A stretch of 64,000 nt of DNA from assembly GCA_936450465.1 (NCBI GenBank), contig OW388294.1, forward strand, positions 66,577,575-66,641,574, in the 5' to 3' direction. A program made the position numbers and the translations under genes. Source of the stretch: Gibbula magus (taxonomy: Eukaryota > Mollusca > Gastropoda > Trochida > Trochidae). The first letter of the stretch is position 1; each line of letters starts with the position of its first letter. The notes below the pieces were generated by a model. The model was not told where the DNA came from. It searched no databases and was given only the letters and a program-made list of their open reading frames with translations. Below, in pieces: positions 10,896 to 21,340 of this stretch.

Positions 10896-12725
10896 GTAAT
10901 CAACAAGCATGTACAGCATGGAATACAAGATAGGCATTACACTGTAATGTTGTTAATCGTTAAACATATTTAGGCAATAGTGACATGAGTTAAATTACAC
11001 TTGTGACGTCATCCTATTATTCTTTCACTCCATTATTTTCCAGTAATGGAGAGTTGCACATCACATCATATATTTTAAGTAGAAATTTAATTTCTTTAAC
11101 TTGTTTAAGCAATTTTGATAAGAGCAATACTTTGAGTGTAATTTTTAGTAAGGTAATATCCTCGTAATTCTCCATTCCTTAAAAATAATTGGTCTCGGCT
11201 CCATAATTTGTAAGGAATGGAGAGTTACTCGGACATTACCCTCTACAGAAAGTAAAGAAAAGTCCTAATATCTTGGAAATTTAACGATAAAACAGTTGAT
11301 AGATTTGAGTAATTCAAGGTTTCCTTTGAACTGCTCAGAACCGACCAACTACCGAGCTGGACACACGCCTATCAACACGAATGTATTTTATTAGCCCTTC
11401 GCTTAATTCCAAGATAATGTACATGTAGTCTTCAATAACTAATTTCACATCATCACCAAGAAGGTTTTCTTTAAAAACACCCCTCCAATCAATTATGTTC
11501 GTAATTAACTTCAGTTCCCCATATACATATACATATATGTAATTATGTAAGGAAATATGGGATTTTTGCTGGAGAATAGAACACGTTGCCCTGTCGATTG
11601 TCTTTACGTACATGTATTAGGCTCGCATAGACGTCCCGCCCCAACCCTCTTTCTATTCTACTAACTGTTAAGTGACAAATACAATATTTAGAGGATAACA
11701 AAAAAAATGAAATTTGGGTTTGCAGAACAAACATATATCTTAGGACACAGAATAAATTTGCAATTCTCATATATTAGTTTGTTTTTTTCTGATTAAAGCG
11801 TTTTCCTTTACGTTTACATAAATATGTAGCGCTCTTTGTATATTCATGCAATACATTCAAAATATTGCATTTGTTCATGAAACAATTACATTTCACATTT
11901 CCATTATTATTCACAATTTACCTTAGAAACAAACTTTTTTTCATTAATTTCTCGGTAAATAAAAAAATGGGTGTGACTTATCCTTAAAAACTACATGCAA
12001 TAGACAATTTACTCAGGAAGGCATAAATCGCGCCAGGCTTCATCAGTGGGTAATTAAAGTCTTACTGCATTTCCTATACTTTCCTGTACTCGCTTAGCGA
12101 CGCGCTGTACCTAAACTGCAGAGCGGGCTCTCATTCGCTATCAGTGTCTCTGATTTTCTAGAAGGGGCTGACCTTCATACATGAATTCCTTACTTTTTCT
12201 ACACTATATGATTGAATTTTAATGTCTGTAAACAATGACTCGCTAATCAACATCATTGGGATACTTCACAGATGACGACTGCAGACAACTACCGGTATAT
12301 TATAGACGTGTATAGAGCTCTAATAGTATATGTGTGAACCTATTATATTTCTCTTTCATATCATTTGAATATCTGTATTGTTAAACCTGATTAATTGTTA
12401 TTTAAGTTGATATAATTTTAAAAATATAAGACTTGTTTTGCTTTTATTTGTTGGTTTCCTTTAGGGTCTTTATTATCCAATTTGTTAATCGTTACAACGA
12501 GCATGACATTTTGTAAGACAAACTTCGAAAAAGTCGATAGTTGAGAGGAGCCATGTTCTTTATCTTTGACAAATTAAATAGTAAAACTGAATTGCTAGTT
12601 TGATATTCTTTCTAAATATTAGATGCTTTAACTTGGTTTGCCCGTCGTTTTATTATGTGCAGGTGTCACAAATATTTCAAATTCAATGTGTAGACAATAA
12701 AAACCCAGTAAAGAATGCGTCTCTT
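10896..12725. other. Intergenic with one hairpin
   Basis: No gene recognised. A hairpin at about 11153-11241 pairs 'TTCTCCATTCCTTA' with 'GTAAGGAATGGAGAG'. Around 12025-12140 there is a weak, diverged resemblance to the interior of foldback family B ('TTACTGCATTTCC'...'GCGACGCGCTG'). Confidence 0.4.
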
Positions 12726-13174
12726 AAGCCCTGTTTATACGGCGAGCGTTTGCATATGAGTAAAGCATTACACATATGCAAATTTGCTCATATGAGCAAA
12801 CTTCGCCGTATGGGTCCGGGGCAGGTGCAAATTTGTACTACGTGAGTAAATATGGTATTTTCGCTTTTCTAGTAAAAGTTCGTCGTATACAGACACAGTT
12901 TGAGAAAATATATTAGAGAACTTTAGAAACTTAATATTGTTTTTCAAATTCTCCATATATAGGATAATCTCCTTCTTGCACGCGATGACCTTCGAAATCC
13001 ATCTGACTATCCGATTTTCATTATATAATTAGGGCGACATAGTCAATGTTGACAGATATAAATTAATGTTAAACACATATGAACGCATAACAAATTTTCT
13101 TTTACTCACTTGTGTATAATACTACCATAAACAATATTGCATATGTGCAAATTTCGCTGTATAAACAGGGCTTT
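12726..13174. mobile_element. MITE with TA/TTA-flanked inverted ends
   Basis: The left end AAGCCCTGTTTATACGGCGA is mirrored by the right end TCGCTGTATAAACAGGGCTT. The flanks read CTTAAGCC and GGCTTTAG, consistent with a TA (or degenerate TTAA) duplication. The interior has further CATATG-rich small palindromes and no coding capacity. Length is about 449 bp. Confidence 0.75.
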
Positions 13175-15026
13175 AGTCGTATGAATACAGCATTTCAATT
13201 GATAATCAATTGTTTATACATTGTACTTTAGAAATACAGAGCATATGGTACACAGTTCTCCAACGACATTTGAATGTTATTGCACCATCCAATAGTCACA
13301 GGACAAGTAAATGTGGAGATCAGTGCGTTGTTGATGTACGTGTGGTGGCCTCTCCTGTTTATTAATACAACAAGGATACACATAAAGTAAGTATAGTGAT
13401 ACGTAACTTTCATGTATTCATTGATAAGATATGATTAATTATTTGACGGATATGAGTTGTTGATACATTAGTTAGGAGGAGAGTGGCATAAGAATTCTCA
13501 TGTTAATTACTTTTTTCGTTTGTTGATCTCACGCAGAATTTTAATTTGACAGGAAAATTGAAAGTGACAATTTTATCTGAGACCAATTCATTATATGACA
13601 CACATCGATTGTTCAATGTCTATTGTAATGCTGTCTGGTATATATGTTACAGTAAATATGTGAAGTCAATAATACGTGTATAGGTCTTTAAAGGCATTTA
13701 GAAGTGGCATGCCCTCACTCCTTCATCCACCTGATGAAGGAGTAAGCATTTTCTCCGAAACGTCGTGTATTTTCCAATTAAAAACGTTGTTATCCAGAAA
13801 ATATTCCTGTTCCTAACACGAGTATAGTAACTATGCGTAATTGCCGTTCAACTCAAATACGCATACATTTGTCTACTAAATACATGTACAATAGGCCAAT
13901 AACTGTGTATTTATTGAAAAAGAGTAATAACACGTAAACTTGCCCAAACATGATGTTACTCACATCGATTAAACTTGATGAACGTAAGAAAGAGTATTCA
14001 TTAAATTTAAGTAAATACGCCGAGTATATAGAATAGTCACCGCACGCATTCCCTTAGATGTATGTATACCATTGGATGCATAACCAAATTTTAGAAAAAT
14101 ATTTGTAACGGAAAAATAACAATTCTCTCTATTCAAACAAATTCAGTCTGATTAAAATCGACCCCTTGCTTGGAATAAAATCTGGAAAATAGCGCACCTA
14201 CCGGGATACGAACTGGCTCTATATATTCCTCGCTACACGGTCTGATGACACCTCATTGGCGTGTTTTACATGTATGTACCAGTTAAGTGCAGACAAAACC
14301 CAGTGACCGAAAGTTCCTGTTTGAGGTCTTTGGATTTGCTACCTGAATTGCGTCAGAACATGCGAGAATACAGGCTGGCTTCAGGCGGTGTGGCGAGGAA
14401 ACCTCCGAACGGTAGAAATTCGTATCTCGGTTTTGCAAACTTGTATTCGTCGGAAAAGGGTCGAGTTTAATCAGACTTACGAAATGCAAACATGAGAGTT
14501 GAATGACTGGGTTTTTTTTGTTGTGAATTTAGTTCATTCTAGAATAGTTGACTAACAATAAAATAATGACAAGTATTCGAATATATGTATTAAATTATAT
14601 ATTAATATTTAGATAAATTTGTTGAATTCTGATTGGTCGATAGCCAATGCATACGAAACCGTGTAGGCTTATTTCCGGGCTGTATCATCCGTACATCCGT
14701 CAAGACAGGTCATGTGGCAAGCTAAACGGGTTTTACGGATGACCTTAAGGATCTTAGATGGAATGCTGAAGTTAAACGGTTGCTCGACTCGAAATTTCAG
14801 AATCAAAATTTACTATAACAAACAAGTAGTGTGATTACAATTCATATTTTTTTTATTTGTTTGCGTCAATAAATCAATTCAATTAAAAAACAAATGTCTC
14901 TCTATTATTCTTCAGTTCATAATAAACTCAAAAGCAATTATTTTTTACATCCTCCAAGCAGCGGCGTGCGCATGTCAAGTCAAGCTTACACACCCCTGCC
15001 GTTAAATGATTTGCCTTTAACCTTTG
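13175..15026. other. Intergenic, no gene recognised
   Basis: No coding signal. It contains a small hammerhead-like motif at 13718-13800, described separately, and an orphan box-B-like word (minus strand, near 14205). Confidence 0.45.
13718..13800 (+). other. Hammerhead-ribozyme-like core motif
   Basis: CTGATGA (13731-13737) is followed by a GGAG...CTCC stem and GAAAC (13757-13761), the order found in hammerhead ribozyme cores. Such motifs accompany Penelope-like retroelements. The stem II closing position is an A:C mismatch, and stems I and III are weak by eye. CTCCTTCATC/GATGAAGGAG forms a competing perfect hairpin. I rate it a degenerate relic or chance. Confidence 0.3.
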
Positions 15027-15392
15027 CCCTTTGACAGTGAGCTCCGTACAGCGTTCCATGTCCTTCACCCCGGATGTAAACAAAATGGCGGATCAGAGAT
15101 GACTGAATCAACGCCGAGGTTTTTTCATGAGATCCTTTGTTTTTGTTGCCCTTTGACTGTAAGCTCCGTACAGCGTTCCATGTCCTTCACCCCGGATGTA
15201 AACACATTGGCGGATTAGAGATGACTGAATCAACGCCGAGGTTTTTTCATGAGATCCTTTGTTTTTGTTGCTCTTTGACTGTAAGCTCCGTACAGCGTTC
15301 TATGTCCTTCAACCCGGATGTAAACAAAATGGCGGATCCGAGATGACTGAATCCACGCCGAGGTTTTTTCATGAGATCCTTTGTTTTTGTTG
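15027..15392 (+). repeat. 122-bp tandem repeat, three copies
   Basis: Units begin near 15041, 15163 and 15285 at 'GCTCCGTACAGCGTTC'. Each carries 'CCCGGATGTAAACA' followed by 'TGGCGGAT', then 'GACTGAATC' and 'ACGCCGAGGTTTTTTCATGA'. The units differ at only a few positions. The open frames here arise from the repeat. Confidence 0.9.
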
Positions 15393-15699
15393 TTTAAATT
15401 AAACAAAACTAGTACCTATTTATAAAACAAATAGTTGCGTTTGTAATATTTCCACGATTCATCATTTTTCTACACACGCAATTTTTGTTGAAAATCGACT
15501 CAAGGCTTTGACAAGCAAACCGATTGACGACTTGACAACGAACGACGAACCCTGTACAAACTAACATCAACTAAAATCGTAATGTTTTGAAGATTTGTTC
15601 ACCTCATATTTACTGAAGTTGTTATATGTTGAAAAATCTTTATTCATAAACAAACTCTTAAAACATAAGAACTGTGATCGATGTTCCTCGTATCCCCTA
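15393..15699. other. Intergenic, no recognised feature
   Basis: AT-rich; nothing recognised before the 3' end of the LINE that follows on the minus strand. Confidence 0.4.
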
Positions 15700-15897
15700 A
15701 ATTTTAGCAGGTGGTTAGTGGCAGGGGTCTGTAAGCACTACGAAGGAGGAAGTCCGAGGTGCGCAGACCGCCTGCGTGGAGGGTGTATTTTTTAGTCGCA
15801 GAGTTACCTCCCCTGATATCTGTCTGTAAGGTATAGCTGTCAGGATCCTCTTCAGGATATAGTTGACAGCGTTGAGAGAGAGGCGCGCAGCGTATAT

Positions 15898-16230
15898 CTA
15901 GTCTCTTACGAGACTAGACCTGAGGAGGTGGACTTCCTCTTCGGTCAGAGCGTTCCAGTCCCTCACGGTTCTGGACACAAAGGCTGACTTGTGGACTTCA
16001 GTTTTAATGGCTGGGACCTTGAAACAGTAAGGGTGATTGGTTTGGTACGATTCTACGATATTAGTTGATTGGAAGTCCGAGAAGTTTGTTGGTTTTATTT
16101 GTCTTTTATTTCTAATTGGCAGTAAACAAGTAGGTGGGATTGCTGGTACCAAGCCGTCCACAATTTTTAAGAGTAGGAGGAGTCTGGTTTGCTTGCGGCG
16201 TTCATACAGAGATCAGTGAGGATTTTATTT
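15898..16230 (-). pseudogene. LINE reverse transcriptase, deletion junction and C-terminus
   Basis: The RT frame reaches 'LERNKILTD' (about 16218) and then passes directly into sequence that, in another frame, reads 'YERRKQTRLLLLLKIVDGL'. This belongs near the end of such RTs. It continues to 'SAFVSRTVRDWNALTEEE' and a stop at about 15898. The middle and C-terminal palm plus thumb, several hundred residues in intact relatives, are gone. The junction near 16215 marks an internal deletion. Confidence 0.8.
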
Positions 16231-17154
16231 CTTTCTAGGTGCATCATGATGTGCTTGCCAACAATGTGTTCAAGAAGCTTGGATAGAACTGAGGTCAGTG
16301 ATACTGGTCTGTACTTTTCTGGGAGGTGGCGGTCACCCTTCTTGAACACTGGTGATACATTTGCATTCTTCCAGTCCTTTGGTAGCACTCCAGAGTCAAG
16401 CGATGATTGAAAGATGAGTGTGACAGCTTGCGTTAGTTCCCTGGCGCAATGCTTGAGAACTTGGTTTGGGGTGGCGTCTGGGCCTACTGCTTTCTCTGTC
16501 TTGATGTTATGTAGTAGTTTGAAAACTCCTTCCTCCTGGATGATAATCTCTTCAATGCTGTGGGAGACATTCGCATTGACGGTTGGTAGTGACTGGTCTG
16601 TATCACGGGTGAATACTGAGCAAATTTTAAATTGTTTTAGTAGTAACTCCGCTTTTGTTGGGTTGTCGCTGTGTCGGTTGTCCCTTTTCTTCGACTTGAC
16701 ATATGACCAGAAAGGCTTCTTGCTCTTATTTGATAGACCTTCTTCAATGCAGTTGTTGATGTAGGACCATTCTGCTTGTCTGAACTTTCTTTTAAATGAA
16801 ACGATAGTTTTTCCAGTTGCCCGTTCTTTTTGCCTGGTTGTAGGTTCTTTGTTTCTTCCGCAGCAGTCTTTTCAGGGTGTTGTTAAACCAGGGTACTGAT
16901 TTGCGAGGCTTTTGGGTTCTTGAGGGGATATACTTGTCGATAGAGTTCATTAGCATTTCCTTGAACGTGTCCCAAAGGTCAATAGTCTTGGTTCCATCAT
17001 GGTAAAGTTCCAGAATTTTAGTTGATATGTCTTGGCACGCTGTTTTCAGGTCATCCCATTTTGCCTTGGAGTAAACATATTTTTTCCTTGGTTTTTGAGG
17101 GGGGTAGTAGGGTTTAGTTTGGGAGTCTACAAGGACAATGTCATGGTCAGACAC
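16231..17154 (-). pseudogene. LINE EN-RT linker and N-terminal RT, broken
   Basis: Minus-strand pieces show the end of the endonuclease (SDH motif, residues 2-4 of the 16792-17154 frame), a basic linker ('RKSVPWFNNTLKRLLRKK'), and the first RT blocks ('WKNANVSPVFKKGD', 'KYRPVSLTSVLSKLLE') at 16260-16388. Stops and frameshifts between them show decay. Plus-strand open frames here are shadows of these. Confidence 0.8.
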
Positions 17155-17255
17155 TCCTGGTGTGGTTGATGTGCTTTTGATTAGAGGGTTTGATGTGAAA
17201 ACCAGGTCTAGTATGTTATCTTGTCGCGTAGGTGTCTCTTGATTTTGATGTTATA

Positions 17256-18062
17256 TCAATTAGTTGTTGTTGGATGGCGACATCCGGGCCTGGTTCGACT
17301 GGTTGGCCAGTTTATATCTGGGCAGTTGAAATCACCACACAGTACAATGTGGCGATCCCTTGTAGCGCTGATCATCTGTAGTGATTTTTCCAACTCAGTC
17401 AGGTCTTTGTGATTTATGTGGGCCATGTAGAAGCTTCCGATGTACATATCACGATTGCCTTTCAACTTGATTTTGACCCAGCAAAGTTCACAGTCTGTGA
17501 CGTACTCTGGCTGCTCTACTGAGATGATGTCTTTTTTTACAAGCACGAAAACGCCTCCGGCTAAAGTACCTCGGTCGTTTCTGTATGCCACGTAGTCGTC
17601 CGGGAATATTTCATTGGATTTTATTGCGTCTGGTGATGGGTTCGATCCAGGTTTTACACCTTTTAACAACGATTCTGTTCCGCATACTACATCTGGTTTT
17701 AGGTACGAAAAAGCCACTTCAAGTTCAGATTTTTTGTCACGAATACTGCGACAGTTGATGTTGAGTATTTTTAGGTTGGATTGTTTGTGCCCTGGGCCTG
17801 AGGTATCAGGGAGAGAGTCGGTTCTGTTTCTTATTGGGGTCGTTGTTTCTTTCGGGCTGCTGGTTACAAGTGGGCTAAATTTCGTTGATGAGATGGAAGC
17901 AAATGATATTTCACTATCTTGTATTGGGGCATAGTAATTTGAGTCTACTTCATAGTGATGGAATGTGAAGGAGCTGATGTTTATAGTGTCACATTTAAAA
18001 CAGATCCATTGTACATTTGATCTGTTTAGTAAGCTATAGTCTTTTGAACACATTTCTAACAT
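17256..18062 (-). pseudogene. LINE APE-type endonuclease domain
   Basis: The 268-codon minus-strand frame contains the second half of a PHD-like finger ('WICFKC'). An apurinic-endonuclease-like domain follows: 'LKILNINCRSIRDKK' (strand 1 and catalytic Asn), 'CGTESLL' (in place of the usual ETWL), 'GGVFVLVKK', 'GSFYM', and 'LCGDFNCPDINW' with the catalytic Asp-Asn pair. The frame is lost just after that motif, with the remainder continuing in another frame at 17300-17154. The domain nicks target DNA to prime reverse transcription in APE-type LINEs. Confidence 0.85.
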
Positions 18063-18403
18063 GATTTATGGTGCCACATACTGCACTCGTCGCAACAAAA
18101 CCCTGCGCAATCCCATGTTACAGGGTCCTGGCATAGCCCACAAGGATATACACTAACCTCATGTTTTCTAGATCTTGTGACTGGGCCTGGGTTGATCTCA
18201 ACGTCTCCAGATAATAAAATGGAGATGAGCGAAAGTGTGATATTTTCTTTTGGTTTCGTTAGTCTTGTTACTAAGTATGGTAATTTCCAAAGTGATGGTG
18301 TTAGCACATCAGTGTTCCTGTGTGGAGTACTAGGACCTGTGAGTGTATTCAAGTGTTTACAAAAGGAGAGCATGAAGAAAAGTTTCATGAGGATGGCAGC
18401 CAT
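18056..18403 (-). pseudogene. LINE N-terminus: signal-like lead, 2A-like motif, PHD-like finger
   Basis: The frame opens 'MAAILMKLFFMLSF', then reaches 'LLSGDVEINPGP' at residues 63-74 (GDVEINPGP at 18182-18208). This fits the D-x-E-x-N-P-G-P consensus of 2A-like ribosome-skipping peptides. Downstream is 'YPCGLC...CDECSMWHHKSC' (residues 86-115), the first part of a C4HC3 PHD-like finger. Its last two cysteines lie in the next frame because of a 1-base shift at about 18058. 2A-like motifs at LINE N-termini are known from sea urchin, amphioxus and mollusc elements; function here is inferred. Confidence 0.8.
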
Positions 18404-18470
18404 GTTTTTGATATGTTTCGTGGCAACAGACAGGTGACAGGTGTTGGGCTGGTATCAGCTAAGTATTTAA

Positions 18471-18928
18471 AATAATTTCATATCGATCATGGTATGCATC
18501 AATGTGTCACAATACAAAAATACCACCATTTTCCTTTTGAATGATCTTGATTTCAGTCCAAAACTTGAGAAAAATGTTTGAAATTCAGACAGCCGTGCGA
18601 AGCACGTCTTGACCGTCGCGCGTGCGCTCTCTTCAAACGGTTAACTCTATGCCGCATTTTCACTGTTTCACCGAGTGCAGCGTTTTATCACAAACGAAAA
18701 TAGCTATATAACATATGAATTATATTGTTCGGAAAAGAGTGAAATAAAAACAAATTATAGTTCTCAAGGGTAATACATTCTTTAGCTGGTTTGGCAGGGT
18801 GAATGGGATTGAAAAAAACTTGCATATTCTGTATTTCAGGGAAATACGGAATATACAAGGGTCTAACAGTCCCTTACACCCTGTTAATCACCGTATGACT
18901 AACAATGTTTCATATGTTCTCTTTGCAG
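18471..18928 (+). other. Upstream region and 3' end of 5' UTR intron of GT31-1
   Basis: There is no coding feature. The block ends in a pyrimidine-biased acceptor (TTCTCTTTGCAG, ending 18928), ten bases before the GT31-1 start codon. At least one non-coding 5' exon should therefore lie upstream; I could not place it. Confidence 0.55.
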
Positions 18929-18938
18929 TTATCCCACC

Positions 18939-20084
18939 ATGCGGACCAAAACAAAATTAATGTTTTTGGCAACGTGTATATGTGGACTCATCTTTCTATC
19001 TTGGAACATGAGCAACATAAAGTCATCTGATCAAAAACTCCGTCATCAGTTGAAGGACAAAATACAAACAACAACGATGAGACGCGCTAATAACGCACCC
19101 ATTGCTGAAACAACAACCCTTAAGCGAAATTCTATGTTTAAACTTACCTCACAACTGAAAAGATTTACAGCGTTCTCGCCAACTTTGGTGAATAAGACTG
19201 ACATCAATCCAGCCATCAACGAATTCTTCACATTAGGAGAAAATGAAACCAGAGACAAGTACATCAATCTTCACCAATATAACTTCTTACTGAATACACA
19301 TATTTGCAAGAAACGAAAATTATTTCTTTTGATTGTTGTACATTCAGCCACATACAGCTTAAATCAGAGAAAAAATATTCGGTCAACGTACGGTTCAGTA
19401 CATTCTCACAAGGGAAGACAACTCGGGGTGGTCTTTATGTTGGGGCATTCAAATAACCAGAAGACAGAAGAATCCCTGGAGATCGAATCCCAGACATTCG
19501 GTGACATCGTACAGGGGGATTTTTACGACTCTTACAGAAACCTGAGCAGAAAACACATCATGGCCATGCATTGGTACTTTCATCACTGCAGTTCTGAGTT
19601 CATTCTAAAGGTTGATGATGATACGTTTGTTAATCCATTTCTTATCGTAGACACTCTAGTAAAGGAACGAACCGATAAAATGGTGTTACACTGTTCTGTT
19701 GTTAGTGATGGGCGTCCATATAGAATTTTAAGCTCAAATTGGTATACCTCAGAACAACAGTATCCATTTCCGGTTTTTCCGCCATATTGTTTAGGGTTCG
19801 CTTACATCACAACACCAAGGGTATGGGAAGCACTGTACAGAGCTTCGGAGGACCAACGTATGATGAACATGGATGATGTGTTTGTTAGCGTAATTCTGTC
19901 TCTCAAAGCTAACATTGGTAAAGTTGCTTTGAAGAACGTGATGGAGTGCTATACCGCGGACAGTTTAGTATCTGAAGAACATTTCGCTTTAATACTTAAT
20001 AGACATTATCGGTGTAGGGACAAATCTTTCGAACTATGGAAAATAACTCATAAAGAAAACAAAACACAAGGGAATCACACATAA
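18939..20084 (+). CDS. GT31 family beta-1,3-glycosyltransferase (GT31-1)
   Basis: This is a 381-residue type II Golgi enzyme of family GT31 (beta-1,3-galactosyl/GlcNAc transferase type), which adds a sugar in beta-1,3 linkage from a UDP-sugar. Residues 6-22 form a signal-anchor helix after a short basic cytosolic tail. The stem runs to about 125. The catalytic domain shows 'FLLIVVHSA' (129-137), 'DIVQGDFYDSYRNLSRKHI' (189-207), the DxD metal/nucleotide site 'KVDDDTFVN' (DDD 226-228), 'YPFPVFPPYCLGFAYI' (275-290) and 'MDDVFVS' (311-317, replacing the usual EDV motif). Sequons are at N85, N102 and N201. The length is normal for the family. The entire CDS is one exon; the ATG follows a splice acceptor at 18928 by ten bases. 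A candidate poly(A) signal is at 20743. The catalytic half closely resembles GT31-2. Acceptor specificity cannot be read from sequence. Confidence 0.93.
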   Translation: MRTKTKLMFLATCICGLIFLSWNMSNIKSSDQKLRHQLKDKIQTTTMRRANNAPIAETTTLKRNSMFKLTSQLKRFTAFSPTLVNKTDINPAINEFFTLGENETRDKYINLHQYNFLLNTHICKKRKLFLLIVVHSATYSLNQRKNIRSTYGSVHSHKGRQLGVVFMLGHSNNQKTEESLEIESQTFGDIVQGDFYDSYRNLSRKHIMAMHWYFHHCSSEFILKVDDDTFVNPFLIVDTLVKERTDKMVLHCSVVSDGRPYRILSSNWYTSEQQYPFPVFPPYCLGFAYITTPRVWEALYRASEDQRMMNMDDVFVSVILSLKANIGKVALKNVMECYTADSLVSEEHFALILNRHYRCRDKSFELWKITHKENKTQGNHT

Positions 20085-20833
20085 AATGCTTTCGTTACAG
20101 GGTTCAACTCTCCTGTAACCATTATATGTACAGCTGTATTAAGGAAAAGACGTTCATTCTATGTAAAACATGTCACTGTATGTATCATTGTCAATTTTCT
20201 TCTTTGAAAAAGGTTACATCTTCTTAATTTTCACACCTCGTGTAATGTTTTAATCAGTTTTAATATCCATGATATATATATACATATATTCTTTTGAATA
20301 TTAATTTCTGTCATAAAGCATTGTACATAATACATGTATGTCAATTTCAAAATATAAACATATGTTTTACAAAAGCATCACATAGACACTTGCCCCAAAC
20401 ATGTAAATACATGTGTACAATGAATATTTACAATTTAATTCTAAATACAACATGCATATGTTACTGCTGTTACAGTTGATTTACAATCAAGCTGAAAGGC
20501 AAAATATATGTATTTACAAAGTTTTAGATTATTAGATTTACAACTTAAATTTAAATATACATTTATGTCCTTATGAAACAAATTGCGAAAAGGGGAAGAA
20601 TGGACTCACCTATTGTCACCTATGCCCTATTCTGTCCCCTTAGGATAAAACAATTCATACACAACTAGGTGCAAGTTCATAATTCTTGACAAAGCAGACA
20701 CATACACTGAACTGTTTATGTAGTTGTGTATTAGCTGAATGGAATAAAATAACAAGGATACTTTTCATGAAACTTGTAACTTTTTATTTCATCACAGAAA
20801 TGTGAAAATGTGACTCAGAATAAGAGAGATGGG
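20085..20833 (+). other. Probable 3' UTR and flank of GT31-1
   Basis: AT-rich non-coding sequence follows the TAA. AATAAA at 20743-20748 is the best poly(A) signal. The first 20 or so bases after the stop resemble those after GT31-2, then the two diverge. Confidence 0.4.
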
Positions 20834-21340
20834 AAAGGCGCTGTAGAACGTTTTTGCATATCATTTTTTCTCAAAGTTGTCATTTACTTTTACACTTTAT
20901 GCAACATATTGTTACATTAGGGGGTAAAACATCTCATTACACGACCTGATAAACCGTATACATAGAAAACGGTTATCGGTATTGATAGAAAATGGTCCGA
21001 CGCATAAAGCGACACTTTTTGTGGAAATTGGTCATTGTGGAAGGTAGAAGTGTAGGTCATATACGATTTTGACAGTTCAGACAGCAAGAGGTTGACCATT
21101 CCATCATTTTACCATATCTAAAACTCTACTCTGAATGTTTAGGTATCGCTTCATCATTCAGATCACTTGAACTACCATCGAGCGGTATTTTAATGTGAAC
21201 ACATTAAAATGGCGGCTTGGTGGGAAATAGACTCGCATGGCTTACAGGACGCTTTTTATTGATTCAGAAGATTTATTTAGTCATTCGTAACACGTATTTG
21301 CCTTTTTGCAATTTTTGCAGAACTTGCTACAGCGCCTTAA
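20834..21340. mobile_element. MITE family 2 copy, 3' of GT31-1
   Basis: The left end AAGGCGCTGTAGAACG mirrors the right end TTGCTACAGCGCCTT, followed by AA (TTAA on the right; the left flank has lost it). The interior includes 'TTTTAATGTGAACACATTAA' then 'AATGGCGGC', and a block ('CAGATCACTTGAACTACC') that recurs in inverse orientation in the first half of 29013-29808 (with 'GGTAGTTCAAGTGATCTGA'). Confidence 0.8.

Larger units (their letters stand above)
15700..18470 (-). mobile_element. CR1/L2-like LINE, internally deleted, with 2A-like motif
   Basis: Minus-strand reading gives one LINE in order. There is an N-terminal hydrophobic lead and 2A-like motif (18182-18403), a PHD-like Cys/His finger, an APE endonuclease (about 17250-17800, ending in 'SDHDIVLVD' near 17130), an EN-RT linker ('PWFNNTLKRLLRKKQRTY'), the start of RT ('PVFKKGD', 'YRPVSLTSVLSKLLEH') and then the far C-terminus ('VRDWNALTEEE'). 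The RT palm, including the expected catalytic aspartate pair, is missing. The ORF is also broken by several 1-base frameshifts (about 18058, 17300, 17220). The 3' untranslated part runs from 15897 to about 15700. The clade is inferred from domain order. Confidence 0.85.

Noticed and set aside
14170..14240. tRNA-like box B on the minus strand (CCAGTTCGTATCCCGG)
   Set aside because: No convincing box A or acceptor stem; probably chance or a very old SINE head.
16037..18437. Plus-strand frames at 16189, 16414, 17221, 17614 and 18177
   Set aside because: Antisense shadows of the minus-strand LINE.
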